Of a stretch of DNA of 64,000 nucleotides, positions 11,206-22,285 are shown one piece after another (positions within the stretch are counted from its first letter, which is position 1; each line of letters starts with the position of its first letter). Under the pieces are notes generated by a model. It did not search any database and was not told the DNA's origin. It saw only the letters and a program-made list of their open reading frames with translations. The translations under genes and the position numbers were made by a program. The DNA comes from Triticum aestivum (taxonomy: Eukaryota; Streptophyta; Magnoliopsida; Poales; Poaceae): contig NC_057811.1 in the NCBI RefSeq assembly GCF_018294505.1, forward strand, positions 22,238,579-22,302,578, read 5' to 3'.

Positions 11206-11717
11206 GCTTGTGCGTCAACCTTTTTTAGGAAAGCCTCAAATCTGTGGAAAACAGCATACAACCCATCTGCCATTATTTCTAATAATTTACAGCCCATTTG
11301 CTAATTCTTAAGGTTTTTTGGAGCCCATATTCTTTTTGTTAGCATTACAGCCCATATTGTGGCCACGGTTAAAAAATTGTACGAAATTTTGCATATTTCG
11401 GTGGGGTCCGAACTATTTTTAATCCCGAAATTTCGAGTCACATTCAAACTGATTTTAAAAATAAATGTATATTAATATAAAATCCAACAAATTGTCCATG
11501 CATAAAAATCAATGCAATTTAAAATCTCGAAATGAAAAAAAGAAATTTGAGACTAATTGCCGGTTTGATGTGTTTTAGAAATGTACATCCCATTTCTCAT
11601 TACTGATAGGCCATTTTCTCGGCCAGTCGAATGAAGTTCTCCTCGTCTTGAAAGATTTGCAGCCCAACAGGCCTGACAAAGCGACTTACTTGGCAAATCA
11701 CAAAAAAACTAGGATGT
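11206..11717. other. AT-rich spacer, no gene seen
   Basis: It is AT-rich, with recurring ACAGCCCAT phrases and A/T runs. No coding frame or known element end is seen. Confidence 0.5.
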
Positions 11718-12160
11718 GGCCGTGGACCCAGCTGTCAGCCTCTCCACGTACAGTACTCTTCCGATGGAAGTCGGTCATTGACCACATTGACCACGCCGCA
11801 CCGAGAGCACCAAGGCGGTGGACAACGGCGAGGCCTAGGAAGGGGACGACGCGGAGCCGGGGAAGACGCGACAGTGGATGCCCACGCGGAGAGGAGTACG
11901 AGGGTTCACTGGTTCGGCTGCGGTGTGAGGCTGCCGTCGCCGCAGAATAACAGGGGGTGTGGGTGAGTGGAGGGATGGCCTGGCCAGCGGTGGGAGTAGT
12001 ATGGGGGCGATGAGGCCTCCGTGGCAGCACAGCCGGCCACGGGAGGCAGGAGCAGGCGGCACGACCGGCGCTGCTTTGGGCCGCTGGAGCAAGAAGACCA
12101 GAGGTTGAAGAAGCACTATGGCCGTTGGATGGACATCGTACGGTCACTGGAGCTAGAATC
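11718..12160 (+). repeat. Repeated block, copy C
   Basis: This is the closest match to copy A. Together with its right flank to about 12370 it forms a duplication of roughly 650 bp, offset by about 1662 bp from copy A, including the same 11-bp inverted repeat. Confidence 0.75.
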
Positions 12161-12423
12161 GTTCAGATTGACTAAGTTGACAAAGCCCTCTGTCCCCGTC
12201 AACTTAGTAGGCCCACAAGTCAGCCACCCACTATGGTAGGTCCCAGCTAGCAGGGGGTATTCATTTTTTGTGCGTAATAAGGAGGCACTTCCTTGCGTGC
12301 GAAGATATAGCTGGTGGGTCCGACCTGTCAGGGGGGGAACGTTTTTTTCGCGAAATACAGAAGCCCTTCCCACGTACAGTCCACGTACATTGTGTAGTAA
12401 GGAGGAACTTTCCTTGCGTGCGA
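12161..12423. other. Spacer between copies C and D
   Basis: Counterpart of the 10499-10720 spacer. No gene is seen. Confidence 0.5.
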
Positions 12424-12830
12424 CCATGGACCTCGTGGGTCCCAGCCGTCAGGCTCTCCAAGTACAGTCCTCTTCCGATGACTCTCGTATGTTGACCACG
12501 CCGCGCCGAGTGCACCGAGGCGGTAGACGACGGCAAGGCCCCAGACTGGAACGACCCGGAGATGGGGAAGACGCGGCAGTGGAGTCGCAGACGGAGAGGA
12601 GTGGGAAACTTGACTGGTTCGGGTGCGGGATGGGCCTACACTCGGCAGAGAATAACAGGAGGTGCAGAGTGGAGGGATGGCCTTGCCATCGGCGGGGTAG
12701 GGTTCGCCGAGGAGCGCAAAACAACGCCGCTGGACGCCGGAGGCTGGAGCAGGCGGTCCCGACAGCGCTGGGGGAAGAAGACGAGAGATTGAAGAAGAAT
12801 GCCGGCCGTTGGATGTAAATCCAACGCCTT
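12424..12830 (+). repeat. Repeated block, copy D
   Basis: A more diverged copy that keeps the start phrase (ATGGACC...CCCAGC), the GAATAACAGG middle and the GCCGTTGGATG end. Confidence 0.65.
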
Positions 12831-13414
12831 CTTAGGCTTCGACCTACTGGCCCACATGTCAGCCAGTCCATTTGGTGGGCTGGGTGAAACAATGATGTAG
12901 CATCTATGCAGCCCGTTTATATATATGGTAGAATTTAAAGCCTGTTTGCATTTTTCTCGAAATCTGCAGACTTGCTGGGCTGGGTGAAAATATCATGTTG
13001 GGCTAGACGGAGAAATGTTATAAAAACATAAACACATGATTGCACGTCTATTACTGCATTGGTCAGTAAAATCTTTGCAAGCTTATGTACGCAATCACTA
13101 GGAGTTAACTTGCCAAGTTATATATAAGCAATTATTATTATTATTTTGTAAGAACTTTCAACTTACGAAATAAAATATCATTTTAATTTGATGAGTTAAT
13201 AGTACGTGGGGTATTATTATTTTTTAGGCTAGACGTGGGACAGTTGAGTTGGTTCTAGGGAAAAGTACTGGGAAAAAACTCAGTTTACATCGAAAAAGAA
13301 AGTGGGAGAAAATTTAGATATAGGATTAATGAAAAATGAAAAATAAAGGAAGTGGGAAGGTCTATAAAATGGTTGGACGAACGACAGGTTTAACGGAAAC
13401 TTATGTTGTTTCTA

Positions 13415-13444
13415 ATATATATATATATATGTGTGTGTGTGTGT
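13415..13444. repeat. (AT)n(GT)n microsatellite
   Basis: About eight AT units run into about seven GT units. Confidence 0.9.
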
Positions 13445-13465
13445 AATAAAATAAGATATAAATAT

Positions 13466-13523
13466 AGGTTCAGTTTTGCATTCTTATAGAAAACAGGTTC
13501 AGTTTTGCATTCTTATAGAAAAA
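13466..13523. repeat. 29-bp direct duplication
   Basis: Two adjacent 29-bp units starting AGGTTCAGTTTTGCATTC, differing only at the last base. Confidence 0.9.
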
Positions 13524-13683
13524 TAGAACTGAGCTGTGCGTCGTCTTGAAAAAACAAATATAATTTGGGCTGCTGATGTTATAAACAAGCTAGGTTGGGA
13601 GGCCCAGAGGCCGCTTGATACCTACTGGATCCAAAAAATGTTGAAACATGTCGTGGGCTGCCCATGTTAAACAACAAAACCTA

Positions 13684-14042
13684 GGCCATGGACCTGGTGG
13701 GCCCGGGACTGTCAGCCTCTCGACGAACAGTTGTCTCCCGATTCCTCTTGTTTTGCTGACCATGTTGGGAACGACAGATGGCGGCGCCGCGACTAGAGCA
13801 CCAAGGCGGAGGACAACGTCGAGACCTCGGACCGAATGAATCGGAGCGGGGGAAGATGCAGGCGGAGGGGAGTACGAGGGTTGAGTTGTTCGGGTGCAGG
13901 GTGGGCCGGTGGAGCTACCGCCGCCGGACAATGTGTGGTAGTGGAGGGATGGCCTGGCCAACGCCATAGGCTATGATGGCCAGCCGCTGTATAGGAAGAG
14001 GACGAAAGATTGAACAAAATAAGAAAATACAAATGGATAGGT
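13684..14042 (+). repeat. Repeated block, copy E
   Basis: The most diverged copy. It keeps GGCCATGGACC, CTGTCAGCCTCTC, the GAGTACGAGGGTT segment and GGAGGGATGGCCTGGCCA. It is separated from the others by the AT-rich spacer. Confidence 0.6.
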
Positions 14043-14322
14043 GGTTGGTCCCATATGTCTGTGTACGAGACCTGCTGGGTCCACCTGAGGAGGGGAATAT
14101 GTTGGGAGGAAGGAGATTCAAAGCACGGCAGCCGAGTGAACTAATTTTTTTAACGGACAAGTGAACTAGTTACATACATAAGCAAATAGCCACTAAAAAA
14201 GCAAACAGGTTAATGGGTTCTTAAAAGAAATATTTCGGACAAAACAGATAATTATGACACATAGGCTAATGCATGAAACACTCAGATGATAAAGGTGCTT
14301 ATAAACAGATAAAGTACAACAT
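14043..14322. other. 3' flank of the exonuclease pseudogene
   Basis: AT-rich and downstream of the pseudogene stop on the minus strand. No other feature is seen. Confidence 0.4.
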
Positions 14323-15027
14323 CTAGACCTTCCTGGCACGCTTGATCATGACGCTGCGGCTATCCGTGTACTCGTCGGTTACGGGAAGCAGACACGCCCT
14401 CATGTCCAAGATCTGCCTGTACATGCCGTAGCATGCGTATGCATCCTTGGCCGCGTAGGTTATGTAGGCTAGATTCAGAGGTACCTCCCACGTGTTCAGG
14501 TCCTTGGTATCGTTGTCTTCTTTCATGTTGGCGTATCAGGGGTCGATGATGGTCTCGGCGAGGTCAACCACGGAGTCCTTCACCTGCCCGTTGCTGATGA
14601 TCTTGTATTGCTTCTGGATGTCGACAAGCTTGTTGCACCAGATGGTCGAATCGTCGCGTTCTTCCTTCTCTCCACCGTAGCGAAGGTGCAGTCGGCGCTG
14701 CCGATGAAACGGGCGAATGCTCCAGAACCTCTGATGGCCCTACAGAAGTGGTAGATGAGAACCTCGTCCCGCACACATACCTGGGCGACGGCGATCCGCT
14801 GGTCCCTGTCAGGAGACGAATGGATGGGCACAAGGTCTAGTCCTGCAACCTTGTGCTTTCTCGTCCTGTAGGTACTGCTTGAACTCAGAGAAGCAGAGCT
14901 TCAGCGAGTCCGGATCGTTGGTGTACATCACATTCAACTTGGTGCAGCCATAGGACTGAACAACGAACTCAAAGGGGAACTCCTTGCTGAAGTCCATATC
15001 CAGCAGGCTCACCCCTCGGATCGCCAT
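14323..15027 (-). pseudogene. 3'-5' exonuclease-domain (RNase D/WRN-exo-like) pseudogene
   Basis: Three minus-strand segments together read like a plant DEDD-family 3'-5' exonuclease-domain protein of about 235 codons. The N-terminal part starts MAIRGVSLLDMDF at 15027. A middle part contains DRDQRIAVAQVCVRDEV. The C-terminal part contains YITYAAKDAYACY, which fits the last exonuclease motif (YxxxD). The middle segment is in another frame, so two compensating frameshifts are present (about 14840 and about 14660), and a TGA interrupts the frame at 14536-14538. The first motif reads LDLV where DxE is expected, so a metal ligand appears lost. Such proteins degrade RNA or DNA 3' ends; this copy is very probably dead. 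Many Triticeae genomes carry amplified copies of this gene type, which is my recollection and not shown by the sequence. Confidence 0.7.
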
Positions 15028-15500
15028 TGGAGTCTCTTCAAGTGAACGAGTGTGTAGGCGGCGGCAGCAGTTCGTTTTTCAGCTCTTGGGGAACTGGATT
15101 CAACAGTAAACTAAGTGTGTACAGACGACAACAGTTACTACCCCTCCCTCGCCCGCTGCACGCCCGGCAGAAGATGCACCCTCGGCGCATTCAAACGCCT
15201 CCATTAAGAAACCTACTCCGGCCACACGTCGGTTCACGAGCGAGTCTGTATTGGTACTGTAATAACAGGAGTTAGTGGTCACTTTACTTAAATTTAATTA
15301 GCTTTAATAGAAATTTATACTTAAAACAAGCAATGCATTGGCTCGTTCTATCAGTGCCACAGGATCAACATGCACAACAATTAGAATTATTATTCTTAGG
15401 ACGCACACGATCAACACATTTGTCGCACTTTCACAAAGATAATACTACCAAGTTTGAACTGTTTGTTATGGTTGTTGTCCTCTGCATCATCATGCCATGT
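15028..15500. other. Upstream of the exonuclease pseudogene, no separate gene
   Basis: Just upstream of the start codon is a GC-rich leader-like stretch. Acceptor-like CACTTAG occurs on the minus strand near 15106-15112. Nothing else is recognised. Confidence 0.4.
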
Positions 15501-15686
15501 TTCCCAGCTTGCAAGATTCAGAACCAACAAATAAGATCCAAATAATAAGTACAACAAAGATGCCTACACATCTCATTGATTCCCAGCTTGCAAGATTCAG
15601 AACCAACAAATAAGATTCAAATAATAAGTACAACAAAGATGCCTACACATCTCATTGATTCCCAGCTTGCAAGATTCAGAACCAAC
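15501..15686. repeat. 79-bp tandem repeat, 2.4 copies
   Basis: Units start TTCCCAGCTTGCAAGATTC at 15501, 15580 and 15659. Copies 1 and 2 differ at about one base; copy 3 is partial. This indicates a very recent tandem duplication. Confidence 0.95.
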
Positions 15687-16930
15687 CCATTAGAGCCTTT
15701 TGATAAAGTGAATATCGGGATTAAATCCATCTTGGCTAGCCATGTCATACAATCGAAGAACTTGGCGAATGCTCTTGACTGTCACAACATCTGTAGTTGA
15801 GTATTCCTGTTTGCACAGCACAAACAAGAAGAGCATGATTTCACTTTAATAGTGGCCTCCTTGAACTCAACCTGCAGCTCCACTCGGATGAGGCCTGCCT
15901 GGAGTTCCATGATTCAATTCATGCGCCTTTTTTTGCAGTTCACCTGAAATGAAGCAAAGATTGCATCATTCAGCTAGCAAGAAGTACTTGCTCTCGTGAG
16001 CTGGCAGGTTCTTCTTTAGTAGTTGCACTAAAATTGAGGAACATTAAGGTTGGCTGTCCGGCTCATGTAAGGTGCAACTATAATTTTCTTATCCTTTTGT
16101 GCAGTTCCACTAAAATAAAGTGACATTGTGGTGACAGTGACGGCTCATCTTGCAAAGGCTAATAAAATGTTGCACGAGATTACCAGCAGAACTTGACGGA
16201 GATTTTGGAAACTCCAATCACCATTTTGTGCAGTTCCACCAAAATTGAGAGATGTTGCCCACGTGACATTTTTAGTTGAACTGCACAAGACACTCATTCC
16301 GAAAAAAGTGTTTTGTGCAGTTCACCAAAAGGTCACAATAGCAACAAGGTGAAATGGATATCCCTATCTGCACAAAAAGATAGAAAGTAAACAGTTGCTG
16401 GTCAATAAGAATATATGAAACATATACGAAATGAAAAGAAGCATCTTAATTATGTTCATGGCAATCATGCAAGGACAGTAGAAATTTTAAAACGTCAGCA
16501 ATGCTTCATGTTACCAGAAGCATTACGATCAATAATGAGATTCCTCAAATATGGGATTACTTTAATGGTGGCATTGCTTGTTTACCAGATACAGTAAATG
16601 AACAGCAGCTAAAGAGTTGGTTTAAGGGCACGGGACCGTGGGGACACCAGGACACTCAGCAGCGTAAAGGAGCAACTTACTTATCATACTGGGGAAAACA
16701 GCAGGAGTGTCATTTGTAACACATTTTAATTGCATCTTATCACTGGAGGCATTAGATTAACAATAACACTGGTTAGACATGTCCGTAAGGTAACAGTGTG
16801 ATCGCTTCATTTTACATGCACCCTTACATTAACAACAACAAAAGGTTGGTATAAGGACATGCGACAGTGGACGCATCAGCACAATGTACCTACAAGGAGG
16901 CATAAAGTGGTGATGCCGAGTTTGTTCATG
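15687..16930. repeat. Non-coding region with dispersed GTGCAGTTC motif
   Basis: No gene is seen. A phrase like TTTTGTGCAGTTCCACCAAA occurs about five times (near 15930, 16017, 16096, 16223 and 16311) at irregular spacing. Small open frames carry no recognisable domain. Confidence 0.45.
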
Positions 16931-17194
16931 CTATGTGAGGGCAGCAAATCTAATCCTGGAGACCTTTTACTATGTGAGGGCAGCAAACCTAATCTTGGAG
17001 ACCTTGTACTATGTGAGGGCAGAAAATCTAATCCTGGAGACCTTTTACTATGTGAGGGCAGCAAATGTAATCCTGGAGACCTTTTACTATGTGAGGGCAG
17101 CAAATCTAATCCTGAGACCTTTTACTATGTGAGGGCAGCAATTCTAATCCTGGAGACCTTTTACTATGTGAGGGCAACAAATCTAATCCTGGAC
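16931..17194. repeat. 39-bp minisatellite, about 6.8 copies
   Basis: Units start CTATGTGAGGGCAGCAAAT at 16931, 16970, 17009, 17048, 17087, 17125 and 17164. One unit has lost a base (38 bp). Because 39 is divisible by 3, long repetitive open frames appear on both strands; they contain no start-to-stop gene structure I would accept. Confidence 0.95.
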
Positions 17195-17573
17195 ATACCC
17201 TGTTGACTTGTCCACCAGCCGCCACTTTCTATCCTTTTTTCAACCAATAATAGATCTATTCCTTATCCAGTTTGTACTGCGTTTTCCCATTATTTCCCTT
17301 TTCAACCAAGAGACCGGTTGGGTATCCGGTCTCTACTACTTTCACCATATTATTTCCTCTTTGAATCAAGTCCTAGATTCATGCTACAACTTTCCCCCCT
17401 TTCTTCGTTGTTTGAACAAAGCCCTAGATTCGAATGCATGAAGTAGCTTTACCTCTAGTAATACTAAATATTTAGGTGGCTTTGGAAGAGCTGATGGGAG
17501 TAGAAAAAGATGCACATGCAGACACGTGGGGAGCTGGGGCAGTAGAGCAAGGCCGCTTTCGAAGAACTTATAC
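17195..17573. other. AT-rich stretch, no gene seen
   Basis: It has pyrimidine-rich plus-strand runs and two related CCCTAGATTC phrases. It would be intronic if the minus-strand transcript proposed to its right is real. Confidence 0.35.
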
Positions 17574-17894
17574 CTGAGGGTCGTCGGGATGTCGGCGGCG
17601 GCAGGTCGGATCTGCAGACAATACGGCACGGAGGAAGAAGGGTCGGAGGACCTCCCGAGCCGGCGCTGTGTCGGAGAGAACGGCACAGGCAGAGGATCGG
17701 GCCCCTCCGGCAGCTGTGGGTTTCCTCCCTCGCCGGTGATGACCGCGTGAACGATGCACCTAGTCCTCTACACACACCAGCCGAAGGGATCCGGCTGGAT
17801 CTGTGACCAGCGGTGAGCAGAGAGAAAATGTTGCTACTGCTGTCTTGTTTATATCTGGAGAGGATGAGAAAATGAAGATAGCAACCCTAGTAAA
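17574..17894 (-). other. Possible first exon/leader of a minus-strand transcript
   Basis: GC-rich DNA ends, in minus-strand sense, at a good donor CAG/GTATAAG (17574/17573). Its upstream end abuts the LARD target duplication (17895-17899). Across the LARD, at 38374-38382, lies a minus-strand TATA box CTATATATG. Removing the LARD would join TATA box and leader at about transcription-start distance. The next plausible exon in this direction is the exonuclease pseudogene. This is inference; no RNA evidence is available. Confidence 0.35.
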
Positions 17895-17899
17895 GCAAG
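17895..17899. repeat. Target-site duplication GCAAG, left copy
   Basis: Identical to 38351-38355 on the other side of the LARD-like element. Confidence 0.9.
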
Positions 17900-19394
17900 T
17901 GATAATCCCCAAGTGCAAGGAATCATCGTAGCAATTTCCAAAGGTGGAAGTGATAAGTATGGAGTGTCGAACCCACAAGGAGCTAAAGGTAAGATCAATA
18001 TTCTCTCAAGCCCTATCTGCCACTGATACAACTCTACGTACACCGAACGTTTGCTTCCAACTAGCAACGAGAAATAAAACTATGTTGTGGGTATGAAGAG
18101 GATAACTTTGTATGATATCGGAGAGCTAAAATATAAAAGTAGGTGTTGTTATCATAAAGTTAGAATATATTACTAAATATTATAAATAGCGAGTGTGGAA
18201 TAATGGTGGATCGGTGTGCGGAATTGTCCTAGGCAATTGTTAACAAGACCGGTAATCACTATTGCAGTTTCATATGAGGGAGAGGCATAAGCTAACATAC
18301 TTTCTCTACTTGGATCATATGCACTTATGATTGGAACTCTAGCAAGCATCCGCAACTACTAAAGATCATTAAGGTAAAACCCAACCATAGCATTAAAGCA
18401 CCAAGTCCTTTTTATTCCCATACACAACAACCCCCTTACTCGGGTTTGTGTTTCAGTCACTCACCAACCCACTATAAGCGAATCATGAACGTATTGCAAC
18501 ACCCTACAACAGGAATCCCTCACGCTTGCGCGACACGGAGGGCACCATAGGACAACACCAAAGTAAAACATACAACTCATACCAATCTAGATCATCAATC
18601 AACCCAAAGATAAAGGATATCTACTCAAAACATCATAGGATGGCAACACATCATTGGATCATAATATGCGGCATAAAGCACCATGTTCAAGTAGGGATTA
18701 CACCGGGGTGCGGGAGAGTGGACCGCGTAAAATAGATGAGGATGGTGATGATGATGGTGATGGTGATGAAGACGATCACCGCGGCGATGATTCCCCTCCC
18801 GATGGCACTCCGGCGCCACCGAGAGAGAGGAGGAGAGGTTCTCCCCCTTGTGCTTCCTTCTCCATGGCCTGCCTCCTCTGGTCCTTGGCCTTCATGGTGA
18901 TGGCCCCCTCTGGCAGGGTGCCGGAGAGGGCCTAGATTGATTTCTCGTGGCTACAGAGGCTTACGGCGGCAGAACTTCCGATCTAGGTTTCTTTCTGGAA
19001 GTTTGGGTATATATGAGAGGTGTTGGCGTTGATTTTACATCAGGGGGGTTTCCGGGCTGTCCACGAGGCAGGGGGGCGCGCCCCAGGGGGGTGGGCGCGC
19101 CCCCACCCTCGTTTGCAGCCCGGGACTCCTCTTGCCTACTTTCGGTACTCAGTGGGCTTCTTCTGGTCCAAAAATGATCTCCGTCAAGTTGCACGTCAAT
19201 TGGACTCCGCTTGGTTTTCATTTTCTGCGATACTCTAAAAAAAGGAGAAAACAGAAACTGGCACTGGGCTCTAGGTTAATAGGTTAGTCCCAAAAATCAT
19301 ATAAAAGTGTATAATAAAGCCCATTAAACATCCAAGATTGATAATATAACAGCATGAATACTTCATAAATTATAGATACGTTGGAGACGTATCA
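17900..19394 (-). repeat. 3' LTR of the LARD-like element
   Basis: In minus sense it runs from TGATACGTCTCC (19394) to ...GGGGATTATCA (17900), 1495 bp. A minus-strand TATA box (ATATATAC) lies at about 19008-19015. It lacks a ~43-bp segment present in the other LTR near 37810-37855. Confidence 0.9.
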
Positions 19395-22285
19395 GCATCC
19401 CCAAGCTTAATTCCTGCTCGTCCTCGAGTAGGTAAATGATAAATAAAAGAAATAATTTATGAAGTGTGAATGCTAGCAGGTGCACAAGTTTGATCAATGA
19501 TAATTTAAATCACCTTTTCTAGCATCATTATATGTCATAACAGTAGCTCATCTCATAAAAAATTTCATGATCAAGTAACAAGCTATCCACATGTTAAAGT
19601 ATAGATCGTAAACTTTCTTGAAAACTAACAAACCATGTTATCAGTCATCAAACAATTGCAATTCATCTTATTTTCAGGAAGAGTCTATGTCAGAGCTTTG
19701 ATTTAGCAAGTCCACATACTCAACTATAATTTAGTCCTTCACAATTGCTAACACTCACACAATACTTGTGGTTATGGAGTTTTAATCGGACACAGAGAAA
19801 GATAGGGGCTTATAGTTTCGCCTCCCAACCTTTTACCTCAAGGGTAATGTCAATAATAATAGCTCATGCTAACTTACATCCAATTAGATATATATATATC
19901 AGGATCCTTCCAACATCCTGTGCTTGCCAAAGGATAAAATGTAAAAAGGAAAGGTGAAGATCACCATGACTCTTGCATAAGGTAGAAGATAAAAGTAAAA
20001 GATAGGCCCTTCGCAGAGGGAAGCAGAGGTTGCCATGCGCTTTCAGGGTTTGATGCACAAAATCTTAATGTGAAAGAACGTCACTTTATATTGCCACTTG
20101 TGATATGGACCTTTATTATGCAGTCCGTCGCTTTTATTTCTTCCACATCACAAGATCGTATAAAGCTTATTTCCTCCACACCAATCAATCATACATATTT
20201 AGAGAGCAATTTTTATTGCTTGCACCGATGACAACTTACTTGAAGGATCTTACTCAATCCATAGGTAGATATGGTGGACTCTCATGGCAAAACTGGTTTT
20301 AAGGGTATTTGGAAGCACAAGTAGTATCTCTACTTGGTGCAAAGAATTTGGCTAGCATGAGGGGGAAAGGCAAGCTCAACATGTTGGATGATCCATGACA
20401 ATATACTTTATTTCAGATATAAGAAAACATAACCCATTACGTTGTCTTCCTTGTCCAACATGAACTCTTTAGCATGTCATATTTTAATGAGTGCTACCAA
20501 TCATAAAAGATGTCCAAGATAGTATATTTATATGTGAAACCTCTCTTCCTTCAATATTCTTTCATGAATTGTTCAAGTGACCAATTCTACGTTTGCTAAC
20601 TTTCAATAAGTTTACTACCTATACTTATTATGTGTGAAGTCATCACTCCCCATGTTATAAGCATATGAAACATATATAAATTCAGGTTTATGACATTCAA
20701 TTTATTCAACCATTTACTCATAGGATATACGTGAAGCACATGAGTAAATGACAAACTACTCCAAAAGATATGAGTGAAGAACACTGAGTAGTCAAATAAT
20801 TAACTAGCCATGGGAGGATTCTTTTTCATTCAATATTTCAGATCCAATGATTTTATTCAAACAGCAAGTAAAATTGAAAATACGCTCCAAGCAAAACACA
20901 TATCATGTGACGAATAAAAATATAGCTCCGAGTAAGGTATACCGATAGTTTTGAAGATGAAAGAGGGGATGCCTTCCGGGGCATCCCCAAGCTTAGGCGC
21001 TTGAGTCTTCCTTGAATATTACCTTGGGGTGCCTTGGGAATCCCCAAGCTTAGGGTTTTTCCACTCCTTATTCTCCTCATATCGATATCTCACCCAAAGC
21101 TTGAAAACTTCAATCACACAAAACTTAACGTAACTTCATGAGATAGGTTAGTATGATAAAGAGCAAACCATTCACTTTGTTACTGTCAAAGACAAGGTTC
21201 ATAATTGTTCTCACACAATGCCTACTGTACCATATCATTTCTACAATTTATATTGAGGAATATAAGCCATAGAAACTAGAAAACAAGCAAACTATGCAAT
21301 GAAAACAGAATCTGTCAGAAACCGAACAGTCTGTAATGATCTGAACAATAACCATACTTCTGCTACTCCAAAAATTATAAAATAAATTGGTGGACGTGAG
21401 GAATTTGTCTATTAATCTTCTGCAAAAATAATCAACTCAAAATCACTCTTCTGTAAAAAATGACATCTATTCTCGTGAGCACAAAGTTTCTGTTTTTTAC
21501 AGCAAGATCACATTAACTTTCACCCAAGTCTTCCCAAAGGTCTTACTTGGCACTTTATTGAAACGAAAGCTATAAAACATGATTACTACAGTAGCTTAAT
21601 CATTTAAACACACAAAAACAGTAAGGGTAAATATTGGGTTGTCTACCAACAAGCGCTTTTCTTTAATGCCTTTTAGCTAGGCATGATGATTTCAGTGATG
21701 CTCACATAATAGACAAGAATTGAAACAGAAAGAGAGCATCTTGAAGAATATGACTAGCACATTTAAATCTAACCCACTTCCTATGCCTAGGGATTTTGTG
21801 ACACACAATTTATGGGAACGAGAATCAACTAGCATAGGAAGGCAAAACAAGTATAACTTGAAAACTTTAAGCACATAGAAAGGAAACTTGATATTATTGC
21901 AACTCCTACAAGCATGTATTCCTCCCACATAACAATTTTCAGTAGCAACAAGAATATAAACCTTGTTCTCATAATCAATTGGAACCTCTTCCGAAATAGT
22001 GGAATCATTACTAGCTAAAGTTGACACTCTTCCAAATCCACTTTCATAAATATCACACTAAGATTCAACACCCTCCAAAATAGTGGGATCACTAATTCCT
22101 AAAGTTGACACTCTTCCAAACCCACTTTAAATTATAGTATTATTCATACTCCAAAAGATATAAGTGAAGTTCATGGAGAATTCTACAATTAATATAGACT
22201 AACCAATATCCAAGCTCAAAATGTATAAGTGAAGCACATGAAGCATTCTATAAAACCAGACTCAAAAGATTTAAGTGAAGCACAA
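19395..22285 (-). other. Non-coding internal region of the LARD-like element, main part
   Basis: It begins, next to the LTR, with the polypurine tract AAGCTTGGGGATGC (19395-19408 on the minus strand). No protein-coding frame of retroelement type exists. Two hairpin-forming segments followed by CCCCAAGCTTAG lie at 20965-20992 and 21023-21053. A phrase like CAAAAGATATAAGTGAAG recurs near 20762, 22152, 22217 and 22264; the Tekay-like element inserted in the last copy. Confidence 0.75.
22281..22285. repeat. Target-site duplication CACAA, left copy
   Basis: Identical to 36428-36432 at the other end of the Tekay-like element. Confidence 0.95.

Larger units (their letters stand above)
12831..13683. 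other. AT-rich spacer with microsatellite and short duplication
   Basis: No gene is seen. It holds an (AT)n(GT)n microsatellite at 13415-13444 and a perfect 28-of-29-bp direct duplication at 13466-13494/13495-13523. The composition differs sharply from the GC-rich flanking blocks. Confidence 0.55.

Noticed and set aside
9046..12530. Many overlapping long open frames on both strands
   Set aside because: They lie in GC-rich repeats with few stop triplets, occur in several frames at once and change between copies. No domain or splice structure is visible.
16859..17206. 115-codon repeat-protein frame over the 39-bp minisatellite
   Set aside because: All frames stay open because the unit is a multiple of three. 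No start context, flanking exon or conserved ends support coding.
18625..18819. His-rich minus-strand frame in the LARD LTR (and the same at 37540-37842)
   Set aside because: Comes from a GATGATGGTGATG simple-sequence stretch in the LTR.
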